A DNA stretch of 64,000 bases, taken from positions 124,001 to 188,000 of the forward strand of contig CAWHKV010000004.1 of NCBI GenBank assembly GCA_963830175.1, given 5' to 3'. Below the pieces are notes generated by a model, which saw nothing but the letters and a program-made list of their open reading frames with translations, was not told where the DNA came from and made no database searches. Positions 36,741 to 45,044 of this stretch are shown piece by piece. This stretch comes from JBBRBB01 sp963830175. GTDB lineage: Bacteria > Bacteroidota > Bacteroidia > Chitinophagales > Chitinophagaceae. The number at the start of each line of letters is the position of its first letter. The stretch's first letter is position 1. Position numbers and translations under genes: made by a program.

Positions 36741-37484
36741 TAGTTAAAAGCAACAGACTGAACCATTTTAAATATCAATTCAAAAAAAATATACAGTTAG
36801 TTGGCTGCTAACATGTTAAAAAAAACAATGAACAAAGCATATAGTATTGACAAACATTTTATTCCATTCCTCTCTGATTTTTTAGCCAAGCCGACTTTGT
36901 AGAGCTTTTTTTTCTTTTCTTCAAAAAGTAAAATTTTATCAAGCATGGAATATGCTCAAATCGCTATTCTACAAGCCAACAGTTCGCGAAAATTCATGTA
37001 ACCTTCATGATGTTATACACTGATGGATTGAAAAGGCAGATGACAGAAACTCATGAAGCCTATTGAAGCGATTGGTTTAATAATATCATCAATGCAAGAG
37101 AGACTAACATGGAACGAATTCACGTCAACATAGGATTTAAAGCAAAAACTCAAGGATCTAAAGTCAATTCTACAGATTGTATGAAAATGGGGATTAGATA
37201 GAAGCTTGAATATATCAAAGGTAGTATGCAAATGAATCCAGGAGATTTGAATTTCTGATGCTATGTCTACTTGATAGTTTAGAATTACAAATTGGACTAA
37301 GGTAGTTATCTAGGATATTTTAAAGTATTCAATGCAGAGAACATTAAAATCAATAAAGGAAGTGATAGCTGAAATCAAAGCTTGGTATAATATTCAAGAC
37401 CAGCACGAAACCTGGATAATGAACACTTTAGCAAGTAATAGTGTTATTCTTATATTCACTGCAAAAGCAAAGTTAGCCCACTCC
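36741..37484. other. AT-rich stretch without a convincing gene
   Basis: About 740 bases between the GC-richer segment and the second long inverted repeat. A 64-codon frame at 37332-37526 runs into the inverted repeat, and a 72-codon minus frame sits at 37013-37231. Neither has a recognisable domain. Short protein-like stretches interrupted by stops near 37010-37210 suggest a decayed gene that I cannot identify. Confidence 0.4.
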
Positions 37485-37583
37485 ATAGGCATAAACCCTA
37501 CGGGTTTCCAAAAGACTACGGCATAAACACAAAGCCCACCCACAAGGCTTTCATTTATTCCGTTTCCTTTTGGAAATGCCTAT
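37485..37583. repeat. Long imperfect inverted repeat, copy 2
   Basis: The outer arms are ATAGGCAT (37485) and ATGCCTAT (to 37583). The inner arms begin CCAAAAGACTACGG (37508) and end CCGTTTCCTTTTGG (37573). The apex stem is AAAGCC/GGCTTT, and the small side hairpin AAACCC-TAC-GGGTTT lies within the left arm. The inner core shares 24 and 21 identical bases with copy 1 at 25657-25792. Together the copies bracket the metal-resistance cluster. Confidence 0.7.
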
Positions 37584-37700
37584 TCCGTGCTGCTTTTGGT
37601 TGCCTATGCAGTTATATTGTCATTTCATGCTCATAGCAAGGATATTTCAGGGATAAAAGCACCATAAGCCGCCTCTTAACGTAAAGAAATTACAGAGCAT

Positions 37701-37727
37701 AAAAAAGCCCCGGAAGAAACCGAGGCT
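37701..37727 (-). terminator. Intrinsic terminator of the 37753-38559 gene
   Basis: On the minus strand, AGCC-T-CGG, a loop, CCG-G-GGCT and a run of six T. It begins about 25 bases after the stop of the hypothetical gene. Confidence 0.75.
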
Positions 37728-37752
37728 GTAAATGGAGTTTTCACTTTAACGC

Positions 37753-38559
37753 TTAGAAAATATCCACAATCTTTAAGGCATTGCCTGAATTGAAAAGGTA
37801 ATAGTTAGGACCAACTGCCTGATAAAATTCGATACCCACACAAAACACAACACTTGCATCAGCAGTTAAAGTAGGCGTACCTGGTAAGGTTGATGTAACT
37901 ACAGTTGATGTAGCAACCGGAGCAAACAAATCAATATAACCAGAGTAAGCAACAGCCGAAAGTTCATTGTTAGCTGCATCGATTGGCTCATAAACACCGG
38001 TAGTGTCATTGTAAGCAAAATCAGAAACAGCAGCCAAGGCTACAAGTAAACGGAAGTGAGTTGCACCAGCTGGGGCATTAATCAAGTTAGCCGGGTTAAA
38101 AGCCGGAACGGTTAAAGTTGCAGCATCACGGGGAACAGTGTTTGTAATTGTATAAGGTGCTACAAACACACCATCAAGGCTAACACTTTTATCAAAAGCA
38201 AAACCTTTTAAATACTGCCTTTGTTGAGAAATCAAAATAGCTCTATAACCCCTTGCTTCAGTTCCATCTTCCAAATTGATTTTCTTCATTACAGCAGTAA
38301 GGCGACCAGTCATTTGCGGGTCACTCATTTGCTTTATGATTTGGCTTAAACCAACCCTAATAGATTTACCAGCAGTTGCACATCCGCCAAATTCATTCAT
38401 ATTTTCCCGTGTTCTTTCAAACTCAGGAGCTGAATTAATTTGTTCGCCTGAAGGACCACCAACCATGCCTGCAAAGTCACCTTGCAAGCCTTTAATTTTA
38501 AAATGTCTTACCCCGCCCATGGTGCCGGAGTATTTCACTAAACCTGTTTGCTTTGCCAT
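37753..38559 (-). CDS. Hypothetical protein of a Bacteroidota family (MAKQTG start)
   Basis: A 268-residue protein without signal peptide. The N-terminal third has K-Y-S-G-T-M-G-G-V-R-H-F-K and FERTRENMNEFGGCATAGKS, a pattern I associate with uncharacterised Bacteroidota proteins that begin MA(K/R)QTG and occur near mobile or structural genes. The C-terminal two thirds are Ala/Thr/Val-rich and beta-like. It faces opposite to the rest of the island and has its own terminator. Function unknown. Confidence 0.7.
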   Translation of the reverse strand: MAKQTGLVKYSGTMGGVRHFKIKGLQGDFAGMVGGPSGEQINSAPEFERTRENMNEFGGCATAGKSIRVGLSQIIKQMSDPQMTGRLTAVMKKINLEDGTEARGYRAILISQQRQYLKGFAFDKSVSLDGVFVAPYTITNTVPRDAATLTVPAFNPANLINAPAGATHFRLLVALAAVSDFAYNDTTGVYEPIDAANNELSAVAYSGYIDLFAPVATSTVVTSTLPGTPTLTADASVVFCVGIEFYQAVGPNYYLFNSGNALKIVDIF

Positions 38560-38643
38560 TTTTTAAAGATATTTAAATTGTAATTTTAATTACCCAAATT
38601 TACTTTCTAAAGCATTGAAATACAGTAACATAAGTAGTGTAAA

Positions 38644-39137
38644 ATGGTGCAATTAAAAGCATACGGACAGTCTTTAATAAAAACACATCTAACAGTTACA
38701 AAAATTGTTGATGGTGATGGCTTAATTGTTCAAAATATGTTTAACCAGGAGGAAGAAGAAATTAGGTTAATTGGCATAGATGCACCGGAAATAAAACGTT
38801 CAAGAAAGCTATTGCAAGATGAAAGAGAAACACATTTGCCTGGTGAATTACTTTTCAATTAGGCATCCAGTCCAAAGAATTTTTATCAACTCTTGTACCG
38901 GTCGGCAGTATTGTAACAATTCAGATGGAGAAGAAAAGATGTTATGATAGTTACGGCAGAACGTTAGCTTATGTGTTTTTAAAAGATGGCACTTGCGTTA
39001 ATGAGGTGATGATTAAAGAAGGTTTTGCAAAACCCTACAGCCGCTATTATTGCGAAGCATTACCAGAGTTTCAAGCATTAGCTTCAAAGCAAAAACTCAA
39101 AAGAAAGGATTGTTTGAAGATAGTATCAGTTTTTTAG
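38644..39137 (+). pseudogene. Thermonuclease (SNase/TNase-like) gene with a frameshift
   Basis: Two frames reconstruct a staphylococcal-nuclease-like protein of about 165 residues. The first has VTKIVDGDGLIVQN and RLIGIDAPEIK, with the catalytic Asp/Arg region. The second has CYDSYGRTLAYVFL, N-E-V-M-I-K-E-G-F-A and a conserved C-terminal helix. The frame breaks near 38853-38860. One base change there restores QLGIQSKEFLSTLVPVGSIV between the halves. It is the last gene before the island's right end. It is either a decaying cargo gene or a sequencing artefact; no signal peptide is evident. Confidence 0.7.
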
Positions 39138-39143
39138 TTCCCG

Positions 39144-39200
39144 TGGTCACATTTTCTCACTCTGTGGTCACATTTCTTTTATGGTCACATTTATGGTCAC
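39144..39200. repeat. Four TGGTCAC direct repeats at the island's right end
   Basis: TGGTCACA occurs at 39144, 39165, 39182 and 39194, three times followed by TTT, with spacings of 21, 17 and 12 bases. They lie between the last island gene and the tRNA-Asn terminator, so they may be integrase arm sites or mark the right attachment region. They do not resemble the GTTGC motifs at the left end. Confidence 0.5.
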
Positions 39201-39203
39201 AAA

Positions 39204-39238
39204 ACAAAAAAGCAGCTATGATTTTATCATAACTGCTT
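39204..39238 (-). terminator. Intrinsic terminator of tRNA-Asn
   Basis: On the minus strand, AAGCAG-T-TATGAT, a short loop, ATCATA-G-CTGCTT and a run of T. It lies 12 bases past the tRNA 3' end and therefore belongs to the chromosome, which sets an inner limit for the island's right end. Confidence 0.8.
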
Positions 39239-39249
39239 GATTATTCAAG

Positions 39250-39323
39250 CTCCCCCTTCTGGACTTGAACCAGAGACCCTCTGATTAACAGTCAGATGCT
39301 CTAACCAACTGAGCTAAGGAGGA
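39250..39323 (-). tRNA. tRNA-Asn(GTT)
   Basis: A 74-base cloverleaf read on the minus strand. The acceptor stem is TCCTCCT/AGGGGGA with discriminator G. The D loop has AGCTCAGTTGGTTAGAGC, the anticodon loop CTGTTAA carries anticodon GTT, and the T arm has GGTTCAAGTCC. No CCA is encoded. It is downstream of the Rieske and hflX genes on the same strand and is followed by its own terminator. It is intact, so it does not appear to be the integration site itself. Confidence 0.95.
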
Positions 39324-39405
39324 ATTTCCCTTTCAAGGTATTATCGTTGGGGTTGCAAAAATAGGGGAATATCGTTTTCAACAAAAAAAATATTCAACTT
39401 CTTAT

Positions 39406-39762
39406 TTAAAAATATCTGTCAGGCCACTCTCCTCCAATACCAATAAACAAACCTGCTGCTCGTTTTTCTATGCTGTAAGTTTTTAAATAATAGCCTTCAC
39501 CACTAACATTGCTGCCATTAGTAACATTAAACGGTAGCGGTGCAAGGGGCAAACAATATAAACCTTTTGCATCAATAAAGCCATCTGCCAAAACACCACC
39601 TGCATGCGGACATTTATGAGCACACGCTGAACATCCTCTCCAATTTTTATTAGAGTAATCTGTTTTACCGTGCACCTCAATTACTGCCATTTGATTTGCC
39701 TGCCAGTCAATCGCATTTACTGAATCAGCAATTTTATGCCATTTTAAACTGTTATTTTTCAT
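39406..39762 (-). CDS. Rieske [2Fe-2S] ferredoxin-like protein, several frameshifts
   Basis: A small Rieske protein (about 118 residues) starting at the ATG at 39762 (MKNNSLKWHKIAD). The first cluster motif C-A-H (ACAHKCPHAGG) is in the main frame. The second, C-P-L-H, appears only in a neighbouring frame (YIVCPLHRYR), after which the main frame resumes with FNVTNG and SGEGYYLKTY. A similar double shift precedes ACAHKC, where the other frame reads QITLIK-x-GEDV. At least four single-base indels are therefore needed to recover the family sequence. It starts eight bases after the hflX stop and probably forms an operon with it. Confidence 0.7.
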   Translation of the reverse strand: MKNNSLKWHKIADSVNAIDWQANQMAVIEVHGKTDYSNKNWRGCSACAHKCPHAGGVLADGFIDAKGLYCLPLAPLPFNVTNGSNVSGEGYYLKTYSIEKRAAGLFIGIGGEWPDRYF

Positions 39763-39770
39763 AGAAACGC

Positions 39771-40958
39771 CTAGTAAAATATTCCGTTTTGTACGGGTAG
39801 CGGATCTGATACATTTCTCTAACTTTGTTAAGATGGTGTTTCGTAATTCATCAATATTTCTTCGTTCGGTAGCTGAAACAAACACACAATTTCCCTGGGT
39901 AATATTTTCCCACTTCTGCTTTAGATCTTTTAAAATTTCCTGACGTACATCATCTTCCAACCATTCATCAAAAGTGTGTTGCTCATAAAATCCATTTTAT
40001 TAAAAATGGTAAGGGTTGGTTTATCAAACGCTTTTAACTCTTGCAAGGTTTTATTACAACCCCAATCTGATCTTCATATTGCGGATGCGATACATCAACA
40101 ACATGAAGCAAAATATCTGCTTCCCGCACTTCATCTAATGTGCTTTTAAAACTTTCAACCAAATGGTGCGGTAACTTTCTAATAAACCCTACCGTATCAC
40201 TTAGTAAAAAAGGGGTAGTTTCAAAAACCACTTTTCTGGTGGTTGTGTCCAGCGTAGCAAATAGTTTATTTTCAGCAAACACCTCACTTTTACTAATAAG
40301 GTTCATAATGGTGCTTTTGCCCACATTAGTATAACCTACTAATGCTACCCGAATAAATTCGCCGCGGTCTTTTCGTTGGGTAATGGACTGCTTATCAATT
40401 TCGCCTAATCGTTTTCTTAAAAGACTTATTTTATCTTTTACAATTCGTACGGTCTGTTTCAATCTCCGTTTCGCCGGGACCGCGTGAGCCAATACCACCA
40501 CCCTGTCTTTCTAAGTGCGTCCACATACCTCTAAGGCGTGGAAGAATGTATTGATATTGCGCAAGTTCAACCTGCACTTTTGCTTGTGCTGTTCTTGCTC
40601 TACTGGCAAATATGTCTAAGATTAAATCGCTTCGATCAATGGTTTTAATGCCAAGTACTTTTTCAATATTCGAAATTTGAGATCCAGTAAGTTCATCATC
40701 AAAAATGGCTAATTGAATGCCTTTCGCCTCTACAAAATCTTTTATCTCTTCCAATTTGCCCTTACCTACAAAAGTTTTGCTATCAGCATGTGGCAATCTT
40801 TGAAAAAATCTTTTTACGGCAATTGCTCCTGCCGTTTCGGCCAGAAAAGCAAGTTCTTCCAGATATTCTTTTACATGCGCTTCCGTTTGCTCCTTGTAAA
40901 CTAGGCCTACTAAAACGGCCTTCACATCCGTCTCTATCTTATTTCTTTTATCAATCAA
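39771..40958 (-). CDS. hflX: GTPase HflX, interrupted by about four frameshifts
   Basis: Three overlapping frames reconstruct a complete HflX. The N-terminal domain runs to GGGIGSRGPGETEIETDR. The G domain has GYTNVGKST, S-D-T-V-G-F-I and N-K-M-D, and the C-terminus is Y-Q-I-R-Y-P-Y-K-T-E-Y-F. HflX is a ribosome-associated GTPase that splits stalled or stressed ribosomes. Breaks occur near 40447, 40055, 39985 and 39825, each fixed by one base and mostly in short homopolymers. No in-frame nonsense changes are seen. The apparent start is a TTG at 40958. This is either a very recent pseudogene or poor sequence at the island flank. Confidence 0.85.
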
Positions 40959-40980
40959 GTTGTATGCAATTATGTAGTTA

Positions 40981-41014
40981 AAATAAAAAAGCCATTGACA
41001 ATTATGCCAATGGC
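40981..41014 (-). terminator. Intrinsic terminator of the outer-membrane protein gene
   Basis: On the minus strand, GCCATTG, a 10-base loop, CAATGGC and TTTTTTATTTT. It lies between the 41038 stop and the hflX start. Confidence 0.85.
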
Positions 41015-41037
41015 TATCAAAGCTAAATTATTTAGAA

Positions 41038-41791
41038 TTAAAGACCGCTAATGGTTAAACCTATAGAATATGGGTGTATTGTTGGGCCTGTACCATCTTT
41101 AAGCAAAGCACTTACCTGATAGACGCCATGTAACGATACGATACCATAACCAACCCTTGCCGTTGCAGACAGTCGCGTGGTATTAAAGAACTTTTTACTG
41201 GCGATTTTTGCAGTATAATCGCCAATGGTTTGATCGGCTTTACTTTGTAGCGTTTTACCCTTGGTATGCGCATTGATCATGGTGCCAATTTTACCACCAA
41301 CTGCAAATTTAAAACCCTTGCCATGTAGCGGGATTTGCACTATAGCGCAACTCTACCGGAGCTTCAGCGTAAACAGTTGTAAGTTTATATTTTTTAAAAT
41401 GATCTGTGGAATCTAAGCTGGTAAACGGCAATCTTGCAGCAGACGATTTTAGATCAACATTCTTTTTTTCGAAAAACATATTGCTGCTACTAATACCTGC
41501 ACCAATGGCCACACTTAAGTGAGGGTTGGTTTTAAAAGGCTTATCCAGCATAAAGTAAGCATTGAAGTGCCTGGAAAAACCAGAAGGTTGCACACTGTCC
41601 GGCGCAGCAGACCATCCATCAATACCATATTGTATTACAAGATGATCGTTAGATCTGTTGCCAAGGTCCATATCATCAAAAGTTCTTTTAATTTTTGGAG
41701 TTGTGGAGGTTGTTACAGAAGTACTATCAATTTGAGAAAATGCATGAGAAAGGCTAATTAAGAAACAACTTGCAAGAAAAAATTTCTTCAT
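41038..41791 (-). CDS. Outer-membrane beta-barrel protein, one frameshift
   Basis: A secreted beta-barrel-type protein of about 250 residues. It starts at the ATG near 41791 with a signal peptide MKKFFLASCFLISLSHAFSQ. The longer frame from a TTG at 41863 is rejected. The mature part alternates polar and aromatic strands with glycine turns and ends in I-G-L-T-I-S-G-L, a terminal strand typical of outer-membrane barrels. The frame breaks near 41326, where removing one C joins VELRYSANP to LHGKGFKFAVGGKIG. Role unknown; it may be of the OprF/PorT-like general class. Confidence 0.75.
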
Positions 41792-42001
41792 AATAGTTTT
41801 AGATGTTTGGCGCAGGTACAATACTGCAAACGGTACGGGACGCGCAAAAATAAAAGAACCCAATCATTTAATGGTTAAAATAAAGTCAAAACCAACCATG
41901 CTATAATATAAAATACTATAATATAAATTTTGGAGCAATACATTATAACAAGGTTCTTTGTAAAAAATTAAATTTGCGCTTCCGGATGAGGCACAACCTT
42001 T

Positions 42002-42403
42002 ATGCAATCAATGATGCTTAACAACGATCATATAATTTCAATTAAAGAGGTAACGATTGATGTTAGTATGCTGTATGAGGTTGCCGGAAACGATGTTGAG
42101 TTTTTAAAATTGATGGCAGCAACATTTTTAAACACGGTACCTTCTACTATGCTGCAAATGGAGCAACAGTTTGCGGCCGCAAACTATGAGGCTGTTTCGA
42201 AGTTGGCGCATTTTTTAAAATCATCTTTTTCAATAATTAAGGTTTCAGGGGCTTTTGATTTGGCTAAAGAAATAGAGCAATTGACCAAGGTTGATGTGCA
42301 AGTAGAAATGGTGCGCCAATTGATTAACCAATTAAACCAAAAAGTAGCAATTGCTGTTGAAGCTATCATTGAAAGATTTGAGCCTGATATTAAAACGGTT
42401 TAG
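42002..42403 (+). CDS. Histidine-containing phosphotransfer (Hpt) protein
   Basis: A 133-residue helical protein with the Hpt phosphorylation motif in KLAHFLKSSFSIIK (His near residue 69). The opening L-Y-E-V-A-G-N-D-V-E-F-L is typical of free-standing Hpt domains. It should shuttle phosphoryl groups between a hybrid kinase and response regulators. Two REC proteins follow on the same strand, 43 and 115 bases apart, but no kinase is encoded here. It opens a run of co-directional genes leading into the polysaccharide locus. Confidence 0.8.
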   Translation: MQSMMLNNDHIISIKEVTIDVSMLYEVAGNDVEFLKLMAATFLNTVPSTMLQMEQQFAAANYEAVSKLAHFLKSSFSIIKVSGAFDLAKEIEQLTKVDVQVEMVRQLINQLNQKVAIAVEAIIERFEPDIKTV

Positions 42404-42446
42404 AATTTTGTATTTTCACCACCCCCACAAAAGTTATTTCAAATAA

Positions 42447-42809
42447 ATGAAAATTTTAATTGCAGAAGACGAACCCTTGATGTTGATGACAATTGTGGCG
42501 AAATTGAAAAACGAGGGCTATGAAGTTACCGGAACAAAAGATGGCAGCGAAGCATTGATAGCTATAGAAAATGACCGCCCAGATCTTATCATCACCGACA
42601 TCTTAATGCCATATACATCGGGTTTAGAGCTTATAGGAATTGTAAAATCTATCCCCGGAAAAAGTATTCCAATTATTGTTTTATCGGCCCTTGGCCAGGA
42701 AGAAACTGTTTTGGAAGCATTTCAATTAGGGGCCGACGATTTTCTTACTAAGCCTTTCAATTCAATCGAATTATCGCTACGTGTGAAACGATTACTTAAA
42801 TTGAAGTAG
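42447..42809 (+). CDS. Response regulator, receiver domain only (first)
   Basis: A 120-residue single REC domain. Acidic residues lie at E7-D8-E9, the phospho-acceptor is D51 (LIITDILMP), the switch residue is S80 (VLSA), and K102 lies in LTKPF. It has no output domain, so it acts by protein-protein contact, like a CheY, or as a phosphate sink for the Hpt upstream. It is a close paralogue of the next gene. Confidence 0.93.
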   Translation: MKILIAEDEPLMLMTIVAKLKNEGYEVTGTKDGSEALIAIENDRPDLIITDILMPYTSGLELIGIVKSIPGKSIPIIVLSALGQEETVLEAFQLGADDFLTKPFNSIELSLRVKRLLKLK

Positions 42810-42924
42810 TTTTCATTTATCGTTTTCTAAAGCTACTGAGCAACTTTTTGCCCCTTCTAAGCATCAATATTTAATCTAAGCATAACATGCGGGCAAAATA
42901 AAATTGGAAAAACAAGTGCGGAAA

Positions 42925-43326
42925 ATGACAATACTAGTAGCGGAGGATGAACCATTGATGCTTAAAGCTGTAGAACTCAAGTTGATAAGAGAGGGTTACG
43001 AGGTGATTGCTTGCAAAAATGGCAAAGAGGCATTGGCCAAAATTGAGGAGCTGAGGCCAGATATAATTATTACCGATATTATGATGCCATTCTCATCTGG
43101 TTTAGAGATTGTTGGTTCTGTAAAAAATGGCCTCTTGAAAAAGACACCTGTGATCGTACTATCATCCATGGGGCAGGAAAATGTTGTAGAAGAAGCTTTT
43201 GAAATGGGCGCTGATGATTACATAACAAAACCTTTCAGCTTAAACGAACTTGCGCTGCGTGTAAAACGCTTTGCTAAGATGTCTCACAAGTTTCTAAAAC
43301 CTGAGGGTATCGCAATAAAATCTTAA
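42925..43326 (+). CDS. Response regulator, receiver domain only (second)
   Basis: About 133 residues from the ATG at 42925; a TTG at 42904 would add seven. It is a single REC domain with the same acidic triad, a TDIMMPFSSGLEIVG acceptor region and TKPF, plus a short basic tail (KFLKPEGIAIKS). It shares most motif positions with the preceding REC protein, which suggests a local duplication. It is followed after 47 bases by the LysM-like/HEAT protein, consistent with control of the envelope locus. Confidence 0.93.
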   Translation: MTILVAEDEPLMLKAVELKLIREGYEVIACKNGKEALAKIEELRPDIIITDIMMPFSSGLEIVGSVKNGLLKKTPVIVLSSMGQENVVEEAFEMGADDYITKPFSLNELALRVKRFAKMSHKFLKPEGIAIKS

Positions 43327-43373
43327 GGGAGTTTGTCTTCGTTATTTTTGTACCAATATTCCTAGTTTACTTC

Positions 43374-45044
43374 ATGAAATTTTGGCTAATCATATTTTTT
43401 TGCATTGTTGCAAATTGTGTATTGGCTCAAAATAATAAAAAGCTTTTCGCAAGCGGCACTTCCTCTAATTTATATATTACACACCCGGTTGTTACTAAGG
43501 ATACTTATGTAACACTTGCTAAAAAATACAATCTTTCGCCTACAATCATTGCCCAGTACAACAACCTGGAATTTCATAAAGGCAAGCTTTCTGCTAAGTA
43601 TCTTAAAATTCCGCTTTCTAAAAAAAATTTTACATTAACAGACCGGCCCGTCACCAAAGCACTCGCGGTTTATAAAATTAAAAACAATAAGCCTCGCATC
43701 ATTGGCTACATTAATAGCAACCAAAGTGTTATTGCTCCTTTAAAAACCTCTAAAGTACAAAGCACAAAAAAAGTAGCTATAGTTAGCAAGCAATCAGACA
43801 CTGCATTACATCAGCAACCTACAATTGCAGTTAAAAAAGTAATACCAAATTTAAATGCAACTAAAGCATCTACAAAACAAGTTCAGGTAAAAAGCACACC
43901 GGCAAAACCAACTAAAGACTGGATAAAAAGAAGTAAAAAAAATAAGCTACAAGAACGTTTTGGCCCCGGAAAGTTTATAAAAGAATTCTACACAGTTGCC
44001 ATACTTATAACCATCATCACAATTGTATTGATCGTAGCTATTTTCAGTTACGTATCTATTAAACGTAAAAGATCATTTATCGCGCTTCAATTAAGACAAG
44101 ATATTATAACCGGATTGAGCGATGCCATATTGCATAGTAAGATTGATGACTTATCAACAAATCAATCTTATATATTGCCGCAGGCGCTAAAGAGCAAATT
44201 AAATCTGCCGCAAGTAAGGCAACTTGTTATAGATGAACTTATAAAAGCAAAGAGAAGTTTCAGAGGTCAGGGTGCAGAAAATTTGATCAAACTTTATACA
44301 CAACTGGGTTTATCAAAAGATTCTTTGTTGAAACTAAACAGTAAACATTGGTATGTTAAGGCTAAGGGCATTCAGGAACTTGCAGCCCTTGATCAAACGC
44401 AGTATCTGTTTAAAATTTTTAGACAAACCAACAGTAAAAACGAAAACGTGCGTACCGAGGCACAAAGTGCCATTGTAAGTTTTGCAGGTTTTAGCGGATT
44501 AAGGTTTTTAAAAGTGCTCACCTTTCCTATATCAGATTGGCAGCAGATGAAACTATTAGACCAGTTAGCACTTGTTTCCGAACCAGATTTACCAGGTGCA
44601 AAACACCTCTTAAAATCCACGAACGATTCTGTGGTGATTTTTATACTGAAATTAATTTCAGTGTTCCATTTATTGCATTTGCACGATGCAGTTGTTGGCT
44701 GTTTATACTACAGAAGTGCAACCATTCGTTTCTATGCTATTAAATGCTTACAGCAAATTTATAAACAAACAACAGCAGGTATTTTGGAAAATTTTTATGC
44801 TGAAGAGGAATTGAAGAACAAGATAGCAATACTGGAGGCTATAAAAGTTATGGGCTCTGATGCTCAAACCGATTTCATATATCTGGAGCTTTTTAATAAA
44901 AATGACAATATAAAGCTGGTGGCAGCAGAAGCATTAATGACTTGCTGCACTGAAGGCTTACAGTTAATTCAAGATGTCTCCATCAACAACGGCCATCCTT
45001 ATACCAACATTTTAAAGCATGTAAGAGAGGGTGCATTGTTGTGA
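43374..45044 (+). CDS. Membrane-anchored LysM-like and HEAT-repeat protein
   Basis: A 556-residue protein. It has a signal peptide (to about residue 19), an N-terminal periplasmic LysM-like domain (SSNLYITHPVVTKDTYVTLA ... YLKIPLSKKNF), a lysine-rich linker, a single TM helix (about 210-232), and a cytoplasmic C-terminal half of helical HEAT-like repeats (DQTQYLFKIF ... RTEAQSAIV ... TIRFYAIKCL). It could link periplasmic binding to an inner-membrane or cytoplasmic assembly. Its stop overlaps the GTG start of the glycosyltransferase, so the pair is coupled. A related LysM-like domain occurs in the YaiO barrel of this locus. Confidence 0.75.
   Translation: MKFWLIIFFCIVANCVLAQNNKKLFASGTSSNLYITHPVVTKDTYVTLAKKYNLSPTIIAQYNNLEFHKGKLSAKYLKIPLSKKNFTLTDRPVTKALAVYKIKNNKPRIIGYINSNQSVIAPLKTSKVQSTKKVAIVSKQSDTALHQQPTIAVKKVIPNLNATKASTKQVQVKSTPAKPTKDWIKRSKKNKLQERFGPGKFIKEFYTVAILITIITIVLIVAIFSYVSIKRKRSFIALQLRQDIITGLSDAILHSKIDDLSTNQSYILPQALKSKLNLPQVRQLVIDELIKAKRSFRGQGAENLIKLYTQLGLSKDSLLKLNSKHWYVKAKGIQELAALDQTQYLFKIFRQTNSKNENVRTEAQSAIVSFAGFSGLRFLKVLTFPISDWQQMKLLDQLALVSEPDLPGAKHLLKSTNDSVVIFILKLISVFHLLHLHDAVVGCLYYRSATIRFYAIKCLQQIYKQTTAGILENFYAEEELKNKIAILEAIKVMGSDAQTDFIYLELFNKNDNIKLVAAEALMTCCTEGLQLIQDVSINNGHPYTNILKHVREGALL

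Noticed and set aside
37332..37526. A 64-codon frame
   Set aside because: It runs into the second inverted repeat and has no homology that I recognise, so it is probably fortuitous.
35702..39200. A direct repeat of the mnmE 3' end as attR
   Set aside because: Only weak partial matches were found (for example near 35711), none long enough to name as attR.
11954..39200. Full conjugative element
   Set aside because: No relaxase, coupling protein, VirB4 or Tra homologue is present in the region.
39250..39323. tRNA-Asn as the integration target
   Set aside because: The tRNA is complete with its own terminator, and no duplicate of its 3' end is seen on the island side. The mnmE end fits the left border better.
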